Source of the DNA: Malachius bipustulatus
Taxonomy: Eukaryota > Arthropoda > Insecta > Coleoptera > Melyridae
Assembly (NCBI GenBank): GCA_910589415.1
Contig: OU342631.1
Coordinates: 15,128,001-15,192,000, forward strand
Direction: 5' to 3'
DNA length: 64,000 bases
Shown here: piece by piece, positions 13,074 to 25,420 of the stretch
Position numbering within the stretch: position 1 is the first letter of the stretch
Layout: each line of letters begins with the position of its first letter
Notes under the pieces: generated by a model
What the model was told of the DNA's origin: nothing
Seen by the model: only the letters and a program-made list of their open reading frames with translations
Database searches by the model: none
Translations under genes and position numbers: made by a program

Positions 13074-13160
13074 ATGAGTCACAATAGATTCTTTTGCGCA
13101 TCCGTTTCGGCCATAGTAATCCTGGCATACCTCAATCAACGAGCAGGGGTAACTACGTGA
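13074..13160 (+). other. Exon-like ORF with signal-peptide look inside the hAT
   Basis: ATG in a good context (ACAATGAG) opens 28 codons: MSHNRFFCASVSAIVILAYL and then NQRAG, followed by GTAACT, a plausible donor. The hydrophobic core after a short polar start resembles a secretory signal peptide. A TCAGT initiator-like motif lies about 50 nt upstream. No partner exon is visible. It could be a host first exon captured by the hAT, or chance. Confidence 0.3.
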
Positions 13161-13601
13161 ACACAACGGTAAACACAACGAAAGAAATCACAGCGGTCCT
13201 ATTAGGGAGAAATTCGAGAAACTAGACGATCACAGTGGCTTTTGCGAAAGAGCAACGGGCCCTGGGTGGTTCCGTTACAATATTACACTTAGCATTTTGC
13301 TACAAAGCTCGGACCACATTTGTCCGGGTCAGTTATTATTTCTATAAGGGATTATAGCAAGCTATTGACTTAGGACCTATAATAAATTATCTCAAGTGGG
13401 GTAGTAAAAGTTTCAAATATTCTTTCAAAGCTCAATAAAATTATTAGCATGAAATGTATTTTGAAGTGGATAAATTTAAATTTATTTGAATAGGCAAGAA
13501 TAGGCATTTTTTGTGAAAATAAGCACCAGATACTCAAATAGGCAAAAAAGATAGGTAAGACAGATAGGCACTTTGCCTATAATCCGTTCTCTACTTATAA
13601 G

Positions 13602-14984
13602 GGTTGAAAATATTAATTTCATGAACTTTGATGGTGTTTTCAGTTTAAATAACATATTTGATTTTTTTATTGATTTTCACATGAACTACTATACCTACCC
13701 ACCTAAGCCATTTCAGATGTTTTTTAATGAAAGTTTGCTATGGAGAATTTATCTATAAAAATTATGTTGGTACCTTCTGTATTGATGATTTTTGATTGAG
13801 GAGTAAACCGCTGACAAAAATTTGTACACCTGAATTCCTTTAAGGAGAAAATCCCCAAGTCTTACCTCGAATTTGTAACATTTCCTAATTGAGATCACCT
13901 CGATTTCTCCCAGATTACCTCGAATTTCCTCCAGATCATTCGGATTTCATCCAGATTACCTCAGATATACTAAAGATTATTCGATTTTGTTCAGATTATC
14001 TAAAAATATCTATCCGATCACGCAACATTTCTTCCTATTTTAGGAATATACATGTCCAGTAAGTACCTACCTCCGAATTTCACGTGAAAAAAAATTTCAT
14101 CGAATTATAAGCAATCCCTTTTTTCAGAGTACCTCGTAAACGCTACTCTTAGTTACCCTTAATTTAACCGACCATGTATCTCTATACATGGTCGGTTAAA
14201 TTAGAGGAAAGATGGTGCTTTTGAGGGGTTCGGAACCACCCGCACTTGATTTTGAACCTCGGATTCGTAATCAGCGTCCCCGAAGATCTTGCCCCCCTTT
14301 TCTACCTCTGGCAGTGTCTAATTGCTATAAAACATTAAAAATTATTACACTAACGGACAGTTTGGAAATTCTTCTAATCATACTGTTAATATACTTTTAA
14401 TGTTTTTTTTTTCATCTTGCATATAATACAAGGATTTTAAATACCCTTTTTACCAAAATTCAAATGGTAGGCCAAGCCATTTTCAAATAACTCCTGGGAA
14501 ATTGCGTGATCTTAAACATTGAAAAAATGTTGGCCTGTTGAAAAAAATTAATTTATCACATTCAGAATCGGTAGTATGTTTCGGTGATTTACTCCGACGA
14601 TTTAGGTCCCATAACATAAAAATTGCGTATTCCGCGCATGTGTCTAGATCGCACTCAGTGAGATATTACCTCGAGATTACCACTTCAAAGGTAATTCAAT
14701 TAATTTCAATTATTTCAATTTGTACACCTGAATTCCCAACGGTTTACTCCTCGTCTTTGAACTAAACCTTTGACAAGGTTTTAAAATATTTCCCAATATT
14801 TCTTACATTGTCCAGGGGCATGCATTGAAATCTATTTTTTATTTCAAAAACAAAGCAAGATACGTTAAAAAAGTTTATTATCAAAAAGTTGTAATTGTAT
14901 AATTGCTTAATCCTGACAAAAAATAAAAATATAAAAAAGCCATTGCCGTACTTTTATGAAAAGTATTTTTCAAAAAAAATATTC
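13602..14984. other. Intronic AT-rich DNA with a small perfect palindrome
   Basis: No exon is supported. It contains the palindrome at 14160-14203 and a pair of similar strings (TTGTACACCTGAATTCC near 13825 and 14718) that could flank a decayed insertion. Confidence 0.4.
14160..14203. repeat. Perfect 20-bp palindrome with CTCT loop
   Basis: The arms 14160-14179 and 14184-14203 are exact reverse complements with a 4-nt spacer. The arm text (TTTAACCGACC, then GTATCTCT) matches the subterminal module of the foldbacks at 25839 and 60981, so this is probably a collapsed remnant of that family. Confidence 0.85.
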
Positions 14985-15262
14985 GTTGAGGTGCTCCCCG
15001 GGACGCCACCGGACTTGATAATTTGAATCTAGTTACGGTTAATTAGCCCCTGATACTACAGCCAATAAAACTGCCAAAATTCAAAATATTAGGTAAAGTA
15101 TATTTCAGATATTTTAGAAAGAGGCGGTTTTTTAATAGAAATGTAACATTCTGTATTATGGAAAATTTGCATTCCCGTACCTCTGTTTATGTAAACTTTT
15201 TGTCTTATAATCACTAAAAGAATCGCACCCTGAAGTTTGACCCCATACTTACTTAACACCCT
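14985..15262. repeat. Decayed end of a CACCCTG foldback
   Basis: The text around 14990-15080 (GGACGCCACCGGACTTGATAA and following) matches 25580-25680 inside the element at 25421-27040. The stretch ends ACACCCTGTA at about 15262. It is a partial, diverged family member. Confidence 0.6.
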
Positions 15263-15533
15263 GTATTATAAAAATATAATTATTATGAATGTTTTCGGTT
15301 GAAAAAACTTGGAAACGATTAGAGGTTTTTAAAAGGATTAAAAAATGCCAGCGGCATGGGCAATTAAAAATTGTTTTGAAATTTCCCTGAAAAAAAAATT
15401 AGAAAATTCGTTTGTAACAGAGGCCTAAATGGCTTATTTTTAATTCAGTGGGAACATATTTTATTTGTAATCGACAATTGTTTCATTTCCCTTCATTCTC
15501 TGTGTCGTTTTATTTTCCAAATATGTATATAGG

Positions 15534-15939
15534 GAATTCCCATGCAAATATCGATTGCTGTAAATATTGACTCCCGTAATTATTTTGCAGTAAAATGTTG
15601 AAAATGAAACGCTTTTTGAGAGACTGAAAAGCTGTTTCGGTTGGTGTGTTTACATTTTACGTCTGCTGAGTCACTTTCGAGGAAATCGAGAGGAAAAGTT
15701 TTCAAATGTGACGTGATTTTCGATATTTCACGTCAATTTTAATTTTTAAAGCCAAGGCAATAACAAAAATGACGTCACAAATCCTGATTTTTCACTGAAA
15801 GTAGCTTAACAGACTCAAAATCAAAAAACATCAACAGAAGCAGATTTTCTGTCTCAACAAGGGTTACGTTCAACATTTTATTGTAAAATAATTAGGGGAG
15901 TCGATTTATTTACAGCAATTGATATTTACATGAGAATTC
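15534..15939. repeat. 405-bp foldback element
   Basis: The left arm (about 15534-15602) beginning GAATTC-CATG and the right arm (about 15867-15939) are imperfect inverted copies sharing ATTGCTGTAAATA and GACTCCC motifs. The spacer of about 265 bp is non-coding. No clear target duplication is visible. Confidence 0.65.
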
Positions 15940-16049
15940 GCTATGTTCGGGAAATAATATGACACAGTGTGTATGCAAAATATAGAAAAATTAGCTACTT
16001 CCTAGTATGCTTCTTGGTGATTTTTGAGCTTTATTAATTTTTTTTAATA

Positions 16050-16605
16050 TTTAACGCCACTGACTTTATTGCAATGCAAAACCATTTTTCAATTGCCCAT
16101 ACATTTTAGAACAAAAAAAGTATTCCTCAATTTTTTCAGACGGTGATCCTTTTCGTAGACATTTAAAGTTTCCTCCAGGCAATGTCGCTAAACCTAATAT
16201 TCAGGGTTCGCGCCGCTTTTCACTCGATATCTTTTACGCCACTGATTTTATTGGCAAACGCCGAAATGTTATTGAATAGTCCATGCATTTTAGAACAACA
16301 AAGTATTCCCTACTTTTTTTCTCACAGCGCATCGTTGTTGAGATATTTGAAGTTTCCTCAGAAAGTGGCACCAATCATTAAGAATTAACATGCCTAAAAA
16401 TAATTCTAGTCGGATAACTTTTAAATTAAACCGTTAATTTTGCAATGTAAATGGCCCAAAATTACGAGAGAAAACCTCAAAAACCTCAGAAACGGTGCAG
16501 AATATGAAAAAAAAAACTATAGAACACTTTTTTATTCAAAAATGCATGGGCTATTATTGAGAAACGGTTTTCTATTTGCAATAAAGTCGGTGGCGTAAAA
16601 TAAAG
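16050..16605. repeat. Repeat cluster: two direct and one inverted copy of a CGCCACTGACTTTATTG module
   Basis: Copies start near 16053 and 16229 in the same direction, and one inverted copy lies at about 16505-16600. Each has the module, a CCATGCATTTTAGAACA-like segment and AAGTATTCC. The same phrase recurs near 48822 and 49170. Non-coding. Confidence 0.65.
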
Positions 16606-19223
16606 GGAGGGAAAAAGAACGCCAAGCCTGAATGTTTACGCCGCTGGAAGAAATCTACAAAAAATGAAAGAGCTAAATTAAAGAGTTTTATTCGCTTATA
16701 GTTCATGCCAAGTTCCATCAAAATTTGTTTAAATTTACACGAGTTATAACCAAAAACGTCATTTTTTCTGAAATTTATTTACTCAACTTGTATTGTATTG
16801 TATTTATGAGAGGAACTACCCCTTTCTCCTTTAAATTTGGGCCTATATCTCTGAAACATCCTGATATATAAAGGTGTATTATTTCCACATAATTTTAATT
16901 AAGGCAATATATTTTCTCTAATTGATTTTAATTATAAAAACCGAAAGTGCATTTCTCAATTTGAAGGCAAAAAATGTCATAAAATATAATTATTATGTGG
17001 TAACCTGATTCGATTATAAGCCCCGATATATTTACATTTTGTTCGGACCACAATACATTGTTATTATGTATTCTAAATGCCACAACGGCTCTAAATCACC
17101 ATACCGTCAATTATTACGTTATAATGTATAGTACAAAATTGTTCATGCCAAAAATGTCTGGAATTAGTCGGGTTACACATAATGGAGGTAAATTTATGAA
17201 AGGAATGTTTTTGTTTATAACTATCCGATTTCATTCAAAACTATCGCAGCAAAGATACTGCCAGCAAGAAATCCATTTCAAACCCCGTAGCATAAGTAAA
17301 AAATTTAAATCAACACGAAGCGAGCTGGAATTGGAAATAAATATTGCATAGCATTATCCCCTGAACCCGGAAAACTGCATGGGCAAAATAGGAGGACACA
17401 TAATTATTCGATGACCGCGGTCTAAAAATTTACATTTGCAGCCTCCTGAAATATAGATTGTTAATATTGCGGACGTAAAATTGTACTTTACCTCCTAAGC
17501 GAATCTGAAAGCTTTGACTTGATATCTATGAATAAAGAATTGGTATAACGGATATTCAAGCCACCATAATAAAAGTGCAAGAGGAATTGGTATACTTTTT
17601 CAAATATATTGTTTGAAAATTAAACATTGCTATAATTTTCAACTTGTCTGCCAAATCCACAATAAGTTGTGGTCCTTAACACTATAGTTTTTTTTTTTTT
17701 AAGTTAATATGTGCATGTAAATGGATAGTATACCGAGTGGCTGACAATGATAACAAAACGCTAAGATCTCTTTTCGATTCAGTTTGAAAAGTATAAATCA
17801 ATTAAGTGACGTCAAAAAGATCAAGTTGAGCCCACTCGTTTTATACAACAGGTACAGTTTGATTTTTTTTATTATTACCTTGTGGCGTCGAATCTGTGGT
17901 TTAATAAAACAGAAACCAGGTCAATTCCCGTATTTTTAGATGAACCCATTCAGAGATCTATTTGTGGTTTGATTTATTGTTTCTGTTTATTTTTCGTTAA
18001 TGGATAAAAAGTCTTTTAGATTATTTACCTCGATTGTTTTATTTTATTTGCTTATATTACGTTACAAAAGTCCTTGTTTCAATTCATTATCTAGAACAGT
18101 CGCAATCACGTTTTATTATTCGTCATTTTTTTTATTGATTTGTAATATTTCAATTTTTTAAATCGCAGAATAATCAGAATATTGACTAGACTTTACATAC
18201 ATCTTGACGATCAGGCGATTCCCTGTCTTTTCTCAATACCTAACTCTTCCGATGTAAGTTTCTTGGTTTAGAAATTTTTCAGTGAATAAGATTTCCCACA
18301 GGAATATTTTTTATATTCCAGATAACTTTCAGAGCTCCATAATTTGATGGAGATCGTCGGAAAGCTCCAAATTAGAATGTCAGACCATAAAAATTTTATG
18401 GAATCATCCAACGCGGTATATTATTGTTATTTTCAATGTAAAATTAATTAAAATTTATATTACAAACCCTAAATTTGGAACAAACTTTCCATTTATAATA
18501 ATATGTGAACATGTTGTTTTGAATACAAAGACGAAAATGAAGCTCATTCCCCAACTTCTAATATAATAATGAGAAGTTATACCGGAATACCGTGAGAGAT
18601 TTAATATTTCTTGAGAGGTAGCGAAATGAGCGTACCTTTACCGCAACAAAGCATTTTATGATATATTGTAATAAATACTTATACCTACCTGAAATTTTCT
18701 TTACAACTTTCAAGCAGAGATTCTAAACATTTAAATGACTACGGGACTAGGGGGGCTTATTCCTTTCCTAACTCCATCAGGTTAATTGGACGAGTTCCCA
18801 AATCAAACACGCTCTAAAATTGGTTAATTTTTTGGCTGCCATTTCCAGAATAACTGGGTACCTACCTAGTACTTTTTTCCGGAATGGGAAGTTTGAACGC
18901 ACGAGCTTCAGGCGAATTTATCAATTATGAATATTAATGTTGCTGAAATTTAGATGATATTTAAAACAGTTGAAAACAGTGGTTATACTCTAATTAGCCC
19001 TTTTTCAAACTAATTATTTTGCCTATTTTTTGTTTCTCATTCTACAATAATAGCCAAAACTTTCACCTTGACAATGCGAGTAATTTGTATGGAAGTTAAT
19101 TAACAAAGTCATTAAAGGCGATACATAGGCCATTAGAAAACTGAAAGTTTGAGTCGCACTGATTGCTATAATGAATAGATCCCTTCCTTTCTCTTATGAC
19201 GCTTATAGAAGGTGATTAAGTAC
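16606..19223. other. Intron sequence without recognised features
   Basis: AT-rich. No exon with paired splice sites is seen. A fragment resembling the 4958 foldback loop lies near 18870-18920. Confidence 0.4.
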
Positions 19224-19367
19224 CTGCAGGAGCGGTAGGGAACAGTGGGGTCCCGGTTTGCTGTCTTCCACCGGCGAATCTCCCTGCTCGCACTGTGAAC
19301 CGGAGCTGCTGTTGGAAGACCTCACTGCCGACCAGAACCGTTTTAAGCCGAGCTCTCGTAATGGTTT
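19224..19367 (-). CDS. Internal exon of the tail-anchored protein gene
   Basis: A 144-nt exon of 48 codons with a strong acceptor (TTCTGTTTCAG before AAACC) and donor (CTGCAG followed by GTACTT). Phase 0 at both ends makes it continuous with 9235-9375 across a 9.8-kb intron. The peptide starts KPLRELGLKRFWSAVR and becomes Ser/Gly/Pro-rich. One other frame is also open through the exon, but it hits TAG soon after the next junction, so phase 0 is the supported reading. The start of the protein lies in exons further upstream on the minus strand. Confidence 0.82.
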
Positions 19368-20053
19368 CTGAAACAGAACAACAATGAGGCGTTATTATTC
19401 TACCCCTGTATCGATTAAACTAATTCTAATTCGCGGAGTTTATAATACCAACAAAGATAATTATTACAGTTCCCTGTCTATATTTATGTCACTGGGACTA
19501 GATAATGACGATTCTAACTGAGCAATTAGTGTAATACTAATACTAGTGATTATAACCATAAAAGTAAATATAGTTCTTTGAGGTATAAGAGCAAGATAGA
19601 GTTCCTCCATACTATATGTAAACCTTGAAACTAATTTTCAATTACCGTTTACCTCATCTACGGCTTGAAAAAACGAACAGGTCGGTATAGGTATACGTCC
19701 CCAAAGCTACTTTTTTTTGTCTTAAAATATTCTTTCAAGTATTGCTACTTTAACTTCTTACATAAGTTCAGACAAAATCATGCATGTAACTTATGAACTG
19801 TTGGAGCTCTACTAAGGCAACTTTACTCAAATCTCTGCAACTCCATCAACTGGGCTCCTGTCTTCCACTCTAAGAGTTTTTTCTTCAACTTATTTGGCAG
19901 AGAATTGTCTAGAATTTCAGAGAAATTTCTAAAATTTGAATACGTCGAAAAAATTTTACCGTTGAAACATTTCAACAAAGTTTCTGCGAGAATTTCTAGT
20001 TATGATCTAGATATCTTAAAATCTAATCGAACTAAAATATACCCACGAACATA

Positions 20054-20830
20054 CAGGGTGATCCATTAAATTTTTTTTTTAATAACCGGGAGGGAGCTTC
20101 ATTTTCGGGAAAAAAATTTAAACACATAAGTTATCCAGTTTGGAGGGGGAGATCGTTTGCAGCCAAAAACCACCCTACCACTTAACCCTCTGCATATGGG
20201 TGGGGGTGACTTCGACGTCTTAATTAGGAACCCCAATTTTTTTATTGAGGATTATGGAGTCTTTATTAAAAAAACGAGAAACTTTTGTCTGAAGAATTTT
20301 TTCATGCAATGTAACCATCATCCCCTAAAATGCAATCCAAAAACCGATTTTTCGATATCCATATACTTTATTCTTGTGATTAAACAACAGCCTCCACGGG
20401 AAATTGCAAGAGGCCTTGGCTTAGAAGTTTTAGGGCAGACTTTGAAATTTGTATTGGATGTGGGGGGTAGATTTTATGTCCAACCCATGGCCATTTCCAA
20501 AGCAAAAAACTTTCGCCTCTTGCAATTTTCCTCTGGAGGACATTTTTTAGTCATAAAAAAGTAAATTGATATCAAAAAATTGGTTTTAGGATTGCATTTT
20601 AGATGGATAAGGTTTGTAAAGCAAAAGAAAAGTTTCATACAAAATCACAATAAAAAGTGAGGGTTCCTGCTATTTAAGACGTAGGAGTCACTTCCCCCCC
20701 CCCCCCCTTAGGCAAGGGTTGAGGGTGAGGGATGGTTTTTGGCTCCAAAATTGAGTCTGAAACTTATTTTTCGGAATTGATGCCCCTTACCAATAATTAA
20801 GAAAAAAAAAGATTAAAATGGATCACACTG
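20054..20830. mobile_element. TA-flanked CAGGGTGATCC element
   Basis: Bounded by TA-CAGGGTGATCCATT and AATGGATCACACTG-TA. An internal inverted pair (CCTCCACGGGAAATTGCAAG near 20391 and its complement near 20545) and a C14 run (20694-20707) lie inside. A 135-codon ORF here starts in the repeat and shows no protein signature. Confidence 0.8.
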
Positions 20831-21179
20831 TATATTGGAAGCTTGTTTATAATATAATTATTATTTTATAGTTGTGTAGGCAACGCAAGTCATAATAATT
20901 GCTAGTTTTTGCAGCTAAAAATTCCAATTTCCAATTCACAAATGCTGCTTCCAAATATTTTCTGAGCTAATTTTGCTTATATTTGATGCAGATCAAATCA
21001 GGGAGAACCTTGACCACACTACACTGGTAATTATTCTGTCAAATTTTTTTCATGACAAGACAGGAGTTTAGTCATTAAATACTTTCTGCAACTCCTTCGT
21101 GAACTCCATTTTTTTCTTCCCTGTAGCCTGACTTTTCAGATATATGATTTTATTTGAAGACATTCAAATATATCAAAAA

Positions 21180-21826
21180 TTATGCATGGGCCAAAAAAAG
21201 TGGATGATAGAAGTTATTTTTTCAAAAAAAGGGACCTCTAATGAAATCAAACTAAACTCGATCAACCTACCCCCACTCCCTATGGGTGGGAGGTATCGAC
21301 TTTGCAAACTTAAATGAGAGCTATGATTTTTATTGAAGATTCGGATTTTACGGGTGAGAAACTCCCAGGATTTTTCTCATTCTTTCCCCTCCATGCAAGT
21401 AGTACGGGGGATAAATTAGAAATTTTGGTAAGCAACCCTTATTTTTATTGAAAATTTTGGTTTTACGACCAAAAATACGGGTTATACGACAAAAAATACG
21501 AAGGATTTTGTCTGCAATATTTTTCTCGATTCATGACAGATAGCGCTGTAATCGACGAAATTACCAATTTTTTACCAGGAATCGAGAAAAAAACTAAACA
21601 AATTCTACGTATTTCAAGCCATAAAATGGGTATCGGCAATAAAAAACGTGGGTTCTCATTCAAGATTTAAAGGGTGCTACCCATGCCCTCTATAGGGGAT
21701 AGGGGTAAGTTGATGGAGTTTTGTCCCCCTTCCAGGCGAGCGAATTTCATTACCTACTTTTTTTGATCTGATGCGTAGTTTTGGATATATTTCCATGTCT
21801 CCAGATAAACTGAGCACCCTGTATAA
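21180..21826. repeat. Decayed CACCCTG foldback member
   Basis: Ends GAGCACCCTGTA at about 21827. It has an internal inverted pair around TTTTTCTCGATTC and GAATCGAGAAAAA, and shares TTTTTATTGA and CCTATGGGTGGG-type phrases with the elements at 20054 and 34100. The left boundary is unclear. Confidence 0.5.
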
Positions 21827-21834
21827 ATGAGCCT

Positions 21835-24570
21835 GAGCACACTGAGCACCCCAAAATATTGGGGGTATATCAAGACCCTTTGAGCGTCAAAAATTATAAC
21901 AAGTTCAAAAAATTATTTTTTTTTTTATATTTTTTTTTACCGCAATTCTGTAGTCGGAATTTTTGACCCAAATCATACTCTTTAGAATCAGCCTGAAATA
22001 AAATTTAAGGTTAGATCTTGAAGTGTTGATTTATATTCCGTATAGGTAGTTGCGAGCGTGTCAAAACATTTGCTATAGTTTTTTTCTGTTTCTTACGTAA
22101 AATCTGAAAAATTCAAAATTCAATATCGCGTCAAACTAACTTCTGAACCAATTTTGCATAAATTAGAATAAAATTGCAGTTGTCTATATCCCTACCCTGT
22201 TCTTGTATATCATCATATCATATAAGTACAAATCATACAAAAAACAAATATCATAATTTGTTACTCCATAACCATAGACACACCAGCTTGATACATTAAC
22301 CACAATTAAAAAAAAACGTGTTTAATCCATTAAATATTTAGCTCAATTTATCCAACAGTAGCAAGGAGGATTTTTAAGATTAAGGCCGTTGTTTGTAAAT
22401 TACACAACCTTATAGGCGTTAGTAGAGTAAATAGGGTAATTATTAATTCTGGAGAATGTAGGTAAATACAAGAGAGGATATTATCTCTGTTTAGGGACTT
22501 CCCTTCGGAAATCTCTTCGTGTATTTCCGCCTGGTGAGCCATATGCGATCGTTCGATAAAATATTAAATAAGTCTTTAATAGTTTGTAATTTTTATTGTT
22601 TACCTTCTCTTAATTATTTGAGTAGGAGACACTTTGGCTTTACTTTTTACAATTATTATATTGCATCCAATATTCCGTATTACAATTTATATTTACATAC
22701 CTAGAAGATGACAGATATTTCGAAATGTATAACAATAAATCTTCAATCTAGATGGCTGCTTTCTTTAAGAACAAACGAAAGATGTAGGTAGGTACTGTGA
22801 ATATTTTGAAAATAATTAAGAAATATATTAAGAATAGTCTCCTATAATAGCTTATCTTGAAATGTTTATTACGTTGCTTTAATATGACCATTTCATCGCG
22901 TATTTTAGATGGGGAAATGAGATTAGGGATCACGCAATCTGGAAGAAGGCCCACTGGAATTTAATTTGAAAGCAACAATAAAAAGTCTTATTCATTTTTA
23001 TTTCGGTTTTTTCCGAGGCAAGCGAGCTACACTAAACCGCAGGAGAACACAAAATATGTTAATAATTGTGCTAATATTGACTTTTTTTCAAGGTTTTATT
23101 GCTTGTTTGAAGTCACAACAAAGTTTGTCTAGTTGTCACGAAACGGGGCTCGTGGTAGTAGAAATCACTTATTTTGCCCTATTCTCTGAAACTCAATCCC
23201 TTTTCCGATAAGATTGTGTCAGACATTAATTACTTAGAATTTTATTGATCAAAGTTTTGTGTTTTTCCTTAAATTGAGATCTCACGACGCAATTTCTTTG
23301 ACAAAGGCACAACGTATTACATCATAAGAAACTAAATTATGTAAGCACAGTATATTATTCATTGTATATTATAGGTAGGTATATGTATATGTATATTGTT
23401 TGAGCAAAAGAAAACGTAATTAAGGCAGCCCCTTAAAAAAATCTCTTAAAAAAGAGATTTAATCTCGGACATGAATTTTTTTTCCAAAGCCTGCTCTATA
23501 TAATTACCCTTTCATCTCTACACACGGTTGCATTATTTATTTGTCTTTTTGATAACATTTTCAGTCCATGCTCAAACCGGACAATTTTCTTTTCTTATAC
23601 TGAATAATTAGATATGAAAAAAAGTTCAGGTTCTAAGCACAAAAAATGTGCTTATATCTTAACAGCGAGGACACGATTTCGTGGGTTGCTTGAGAGGTAA
23701 GATAAATAAAATATTTCCATTTTAAAGCTTCTTATTAAAAAAGATGGCTCTGTTCTTCCCACACGCACCTTACGGGGTAAATGAAAGAAATGCGGGGAAT
23801 TAAAGCTTACGTTCTATTTCTTGAGGGCAGAATTGAAAAGCAAGGATGAAGTGCTGCAATATTACAACTGTTTTTAATAGCTCCCAAGTCTCAATAACTA
23901 GGTCCTATAGATTCTGGCGTTTCTTCTTGGTTTCGGGAGTATTATTCGCATTGAAAAATAAAAATTCAGAGAACATTAAACTGTACGCTTTAGTGGTTTT
24001 ATAATTTATTACTTCAACGCTGGTTTTTAAGTTTGGCACGGAATCTGCCCGGCTTACCACAGAATTAACTTCTTTCTTTCTTATTAATTTTTCTATAGTT
24101 AATAAAATACTTACTTAGGTACCTATATCCTACGAATAAATTTACTTAGGTATATATTATGAACTCATGAAAATATTTGTAATTTACATCCGCACGAGAA
24201 AATAAACGGGAATAAAAGAATTTGTCAAATTTTAAAATTCAGTTCACGATCTAGACCCTCATCTGTTTTCGTGAAATGGGTAATCGAATTTTTTATAAAC
24301 GTCATTAAATCGGCATATTGGATTTCAATTTGTTGATTTTTCTGTGATTACCGTGAATGCTTATTGCATAGGATAGAGAGAACTCTCAGAGAATAATGTA
24401 GTTTGTTTCCCGTAGTAATTTTACAAAATTATTTCGCTCAGTGTGAAATTCAAAAAAATATCCCACCTCTATCGTACCTATTAATAAATTACTGCCAAGT
24501 GATCATGTTAGCTGATCCTACACAAGGCAACATGAGAATAACATTACTTGACTACAAAAAAATAATTATG
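21835..24570. other. Non-coding DNA
   Basis: No supported gene or repeat boundary. A minus-strand ORF beginning MAHQAEIHEEISEGK (22498-22542) has exon-like composition but no convincing splice sites, so it is not called. Confidence 0.4.
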
Positions 24571-24574
24571 TATA

Positions 24575-24741
24575 CAGGGTGAGTCACCTTAACCGCAGTG
24601 GCCAATATCTCTGTATCTATAGAAAAAAATCAAACAAAAGTTTTCTTAAATCATCGCCGCCAACTTTTAAAAATATTTTAATTTATCCGGTCAATATCGC
24701 TGTTTGCCAAACAAGTTTGTTTATTTAAATAAGACACCCTG
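24575..24741. mobile_element. Short 167-bp TA-flanked CAGGGTGAGTCACC element
   Basis: TA-CAGGGTG at the left and CACCCTG-TA at the right, with about 12-bp terminal complementarity only. It has the typical size of a small MITE of the same Tc1/mariner-like family. Confidence 0.75.
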
Positions 24742-24960
24742 TACACTATTACATTTTCAGATTGTCTGAGAAAATTCAATAAGAGTGGCTTTAACAGTTA
24801 GTATAAACCGAGTATCTTATGAGTTATGAACAAGTGAAAATCTCAATTTTCACAGTGTACAGCAAAAACGGCTCAAGATATCGGAAAACGAATTACATGT
24901 CCCTAATTTTAACTTTTCGTGTAGTATCCTATTGTGCGTAACATTATATACAGGGTGATG
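24742..24960. repeat. Half copy of the AGATTGTCTGAG foldback family
   Basis: The module order (ACATTTTCAGATTGTCTGAG, then GAGTTATGAACAAGTGAAAA, then TTACATGTCCC, then a TACAGGGTGATGAAAA end) is the same as at 50110-50350 and 51510-52080. Only one arm is kept here. Confidence 0.75.
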
Positions 24961-25420
24961 AAAAATCTAATAAAATTTATGAAAAATCTGATAATTTTCA
25001 CCAAGTAATAATATTGCAATAATCTAGAGAATGTCGTATTTGTATCAACAAAGTCATATAGAGTACAACGATTTTGGGCCACATTGTAATAATAAAAAAA
25101 AAAAAACAGAAGATGACAGAAGAACGCGATTTGAAGTAGGTAACCAAACACCCAGTGTGTTTGAATCGTTTATTGCGATTTATTGCGAAACACATTTAAA
25201 AGATTTCATTTTTACGAGCTGTATATCTTGTTTTTAAGTGCCATTTTAATTGGCAATAACTATTCGAAGATCTCCTACACTTTCCACGATGAAACTTCAA
25301 ATTTAGAGGTCAACGCGCAAAAGAGATGTGTCGTAAATAAGATGAAACCATGTAAATTTTACTTGAAAATAAAAAATTGTCCAGTCCCCAATTTGAAGTC
25401 TATCCGCACTACAGAATATA

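Larger units (their letters stand above)
11370..13593. mobile_element. Non-autonomous hAT element with 8-bp target duplication
   Basis: The ends are perfect 23-bp inverted repeats beginning TAGAGAACGGATTATAGGC (11370-11392 and 13571-13593). Both sides carry the same 8-bp CTTATAAG (11362-11369 and 13594-13601), matching the nTnnnnAn preference of hAT transposases. Near both ends the motif ATAGGCA recurs several times, typical of hAT subterminal repeats. No transposase is present. A 900-bp TA-flanked foldback is nested at 11539-12438. The remaining interior (12540-13340) is GC-richer and non-repetitive and includes a possible captured exon. The element sits inside the 9.8-kb intron of the minus-strand gene. 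Confidence 0.92.

Noticed and set aside
20157..20564. 135-codon plus-strand ORF
   Set aside because: Lies wholly within the CAGGGTGATCC element, spans an inverted pair, has no protein motif and no splice sites.
22348..22542. Minus-strand ORF starting MAHQAEIHEEISEGK as a first exon
   Set aside because: No convincing donor after the polar stretch and no promoter signal upstream.
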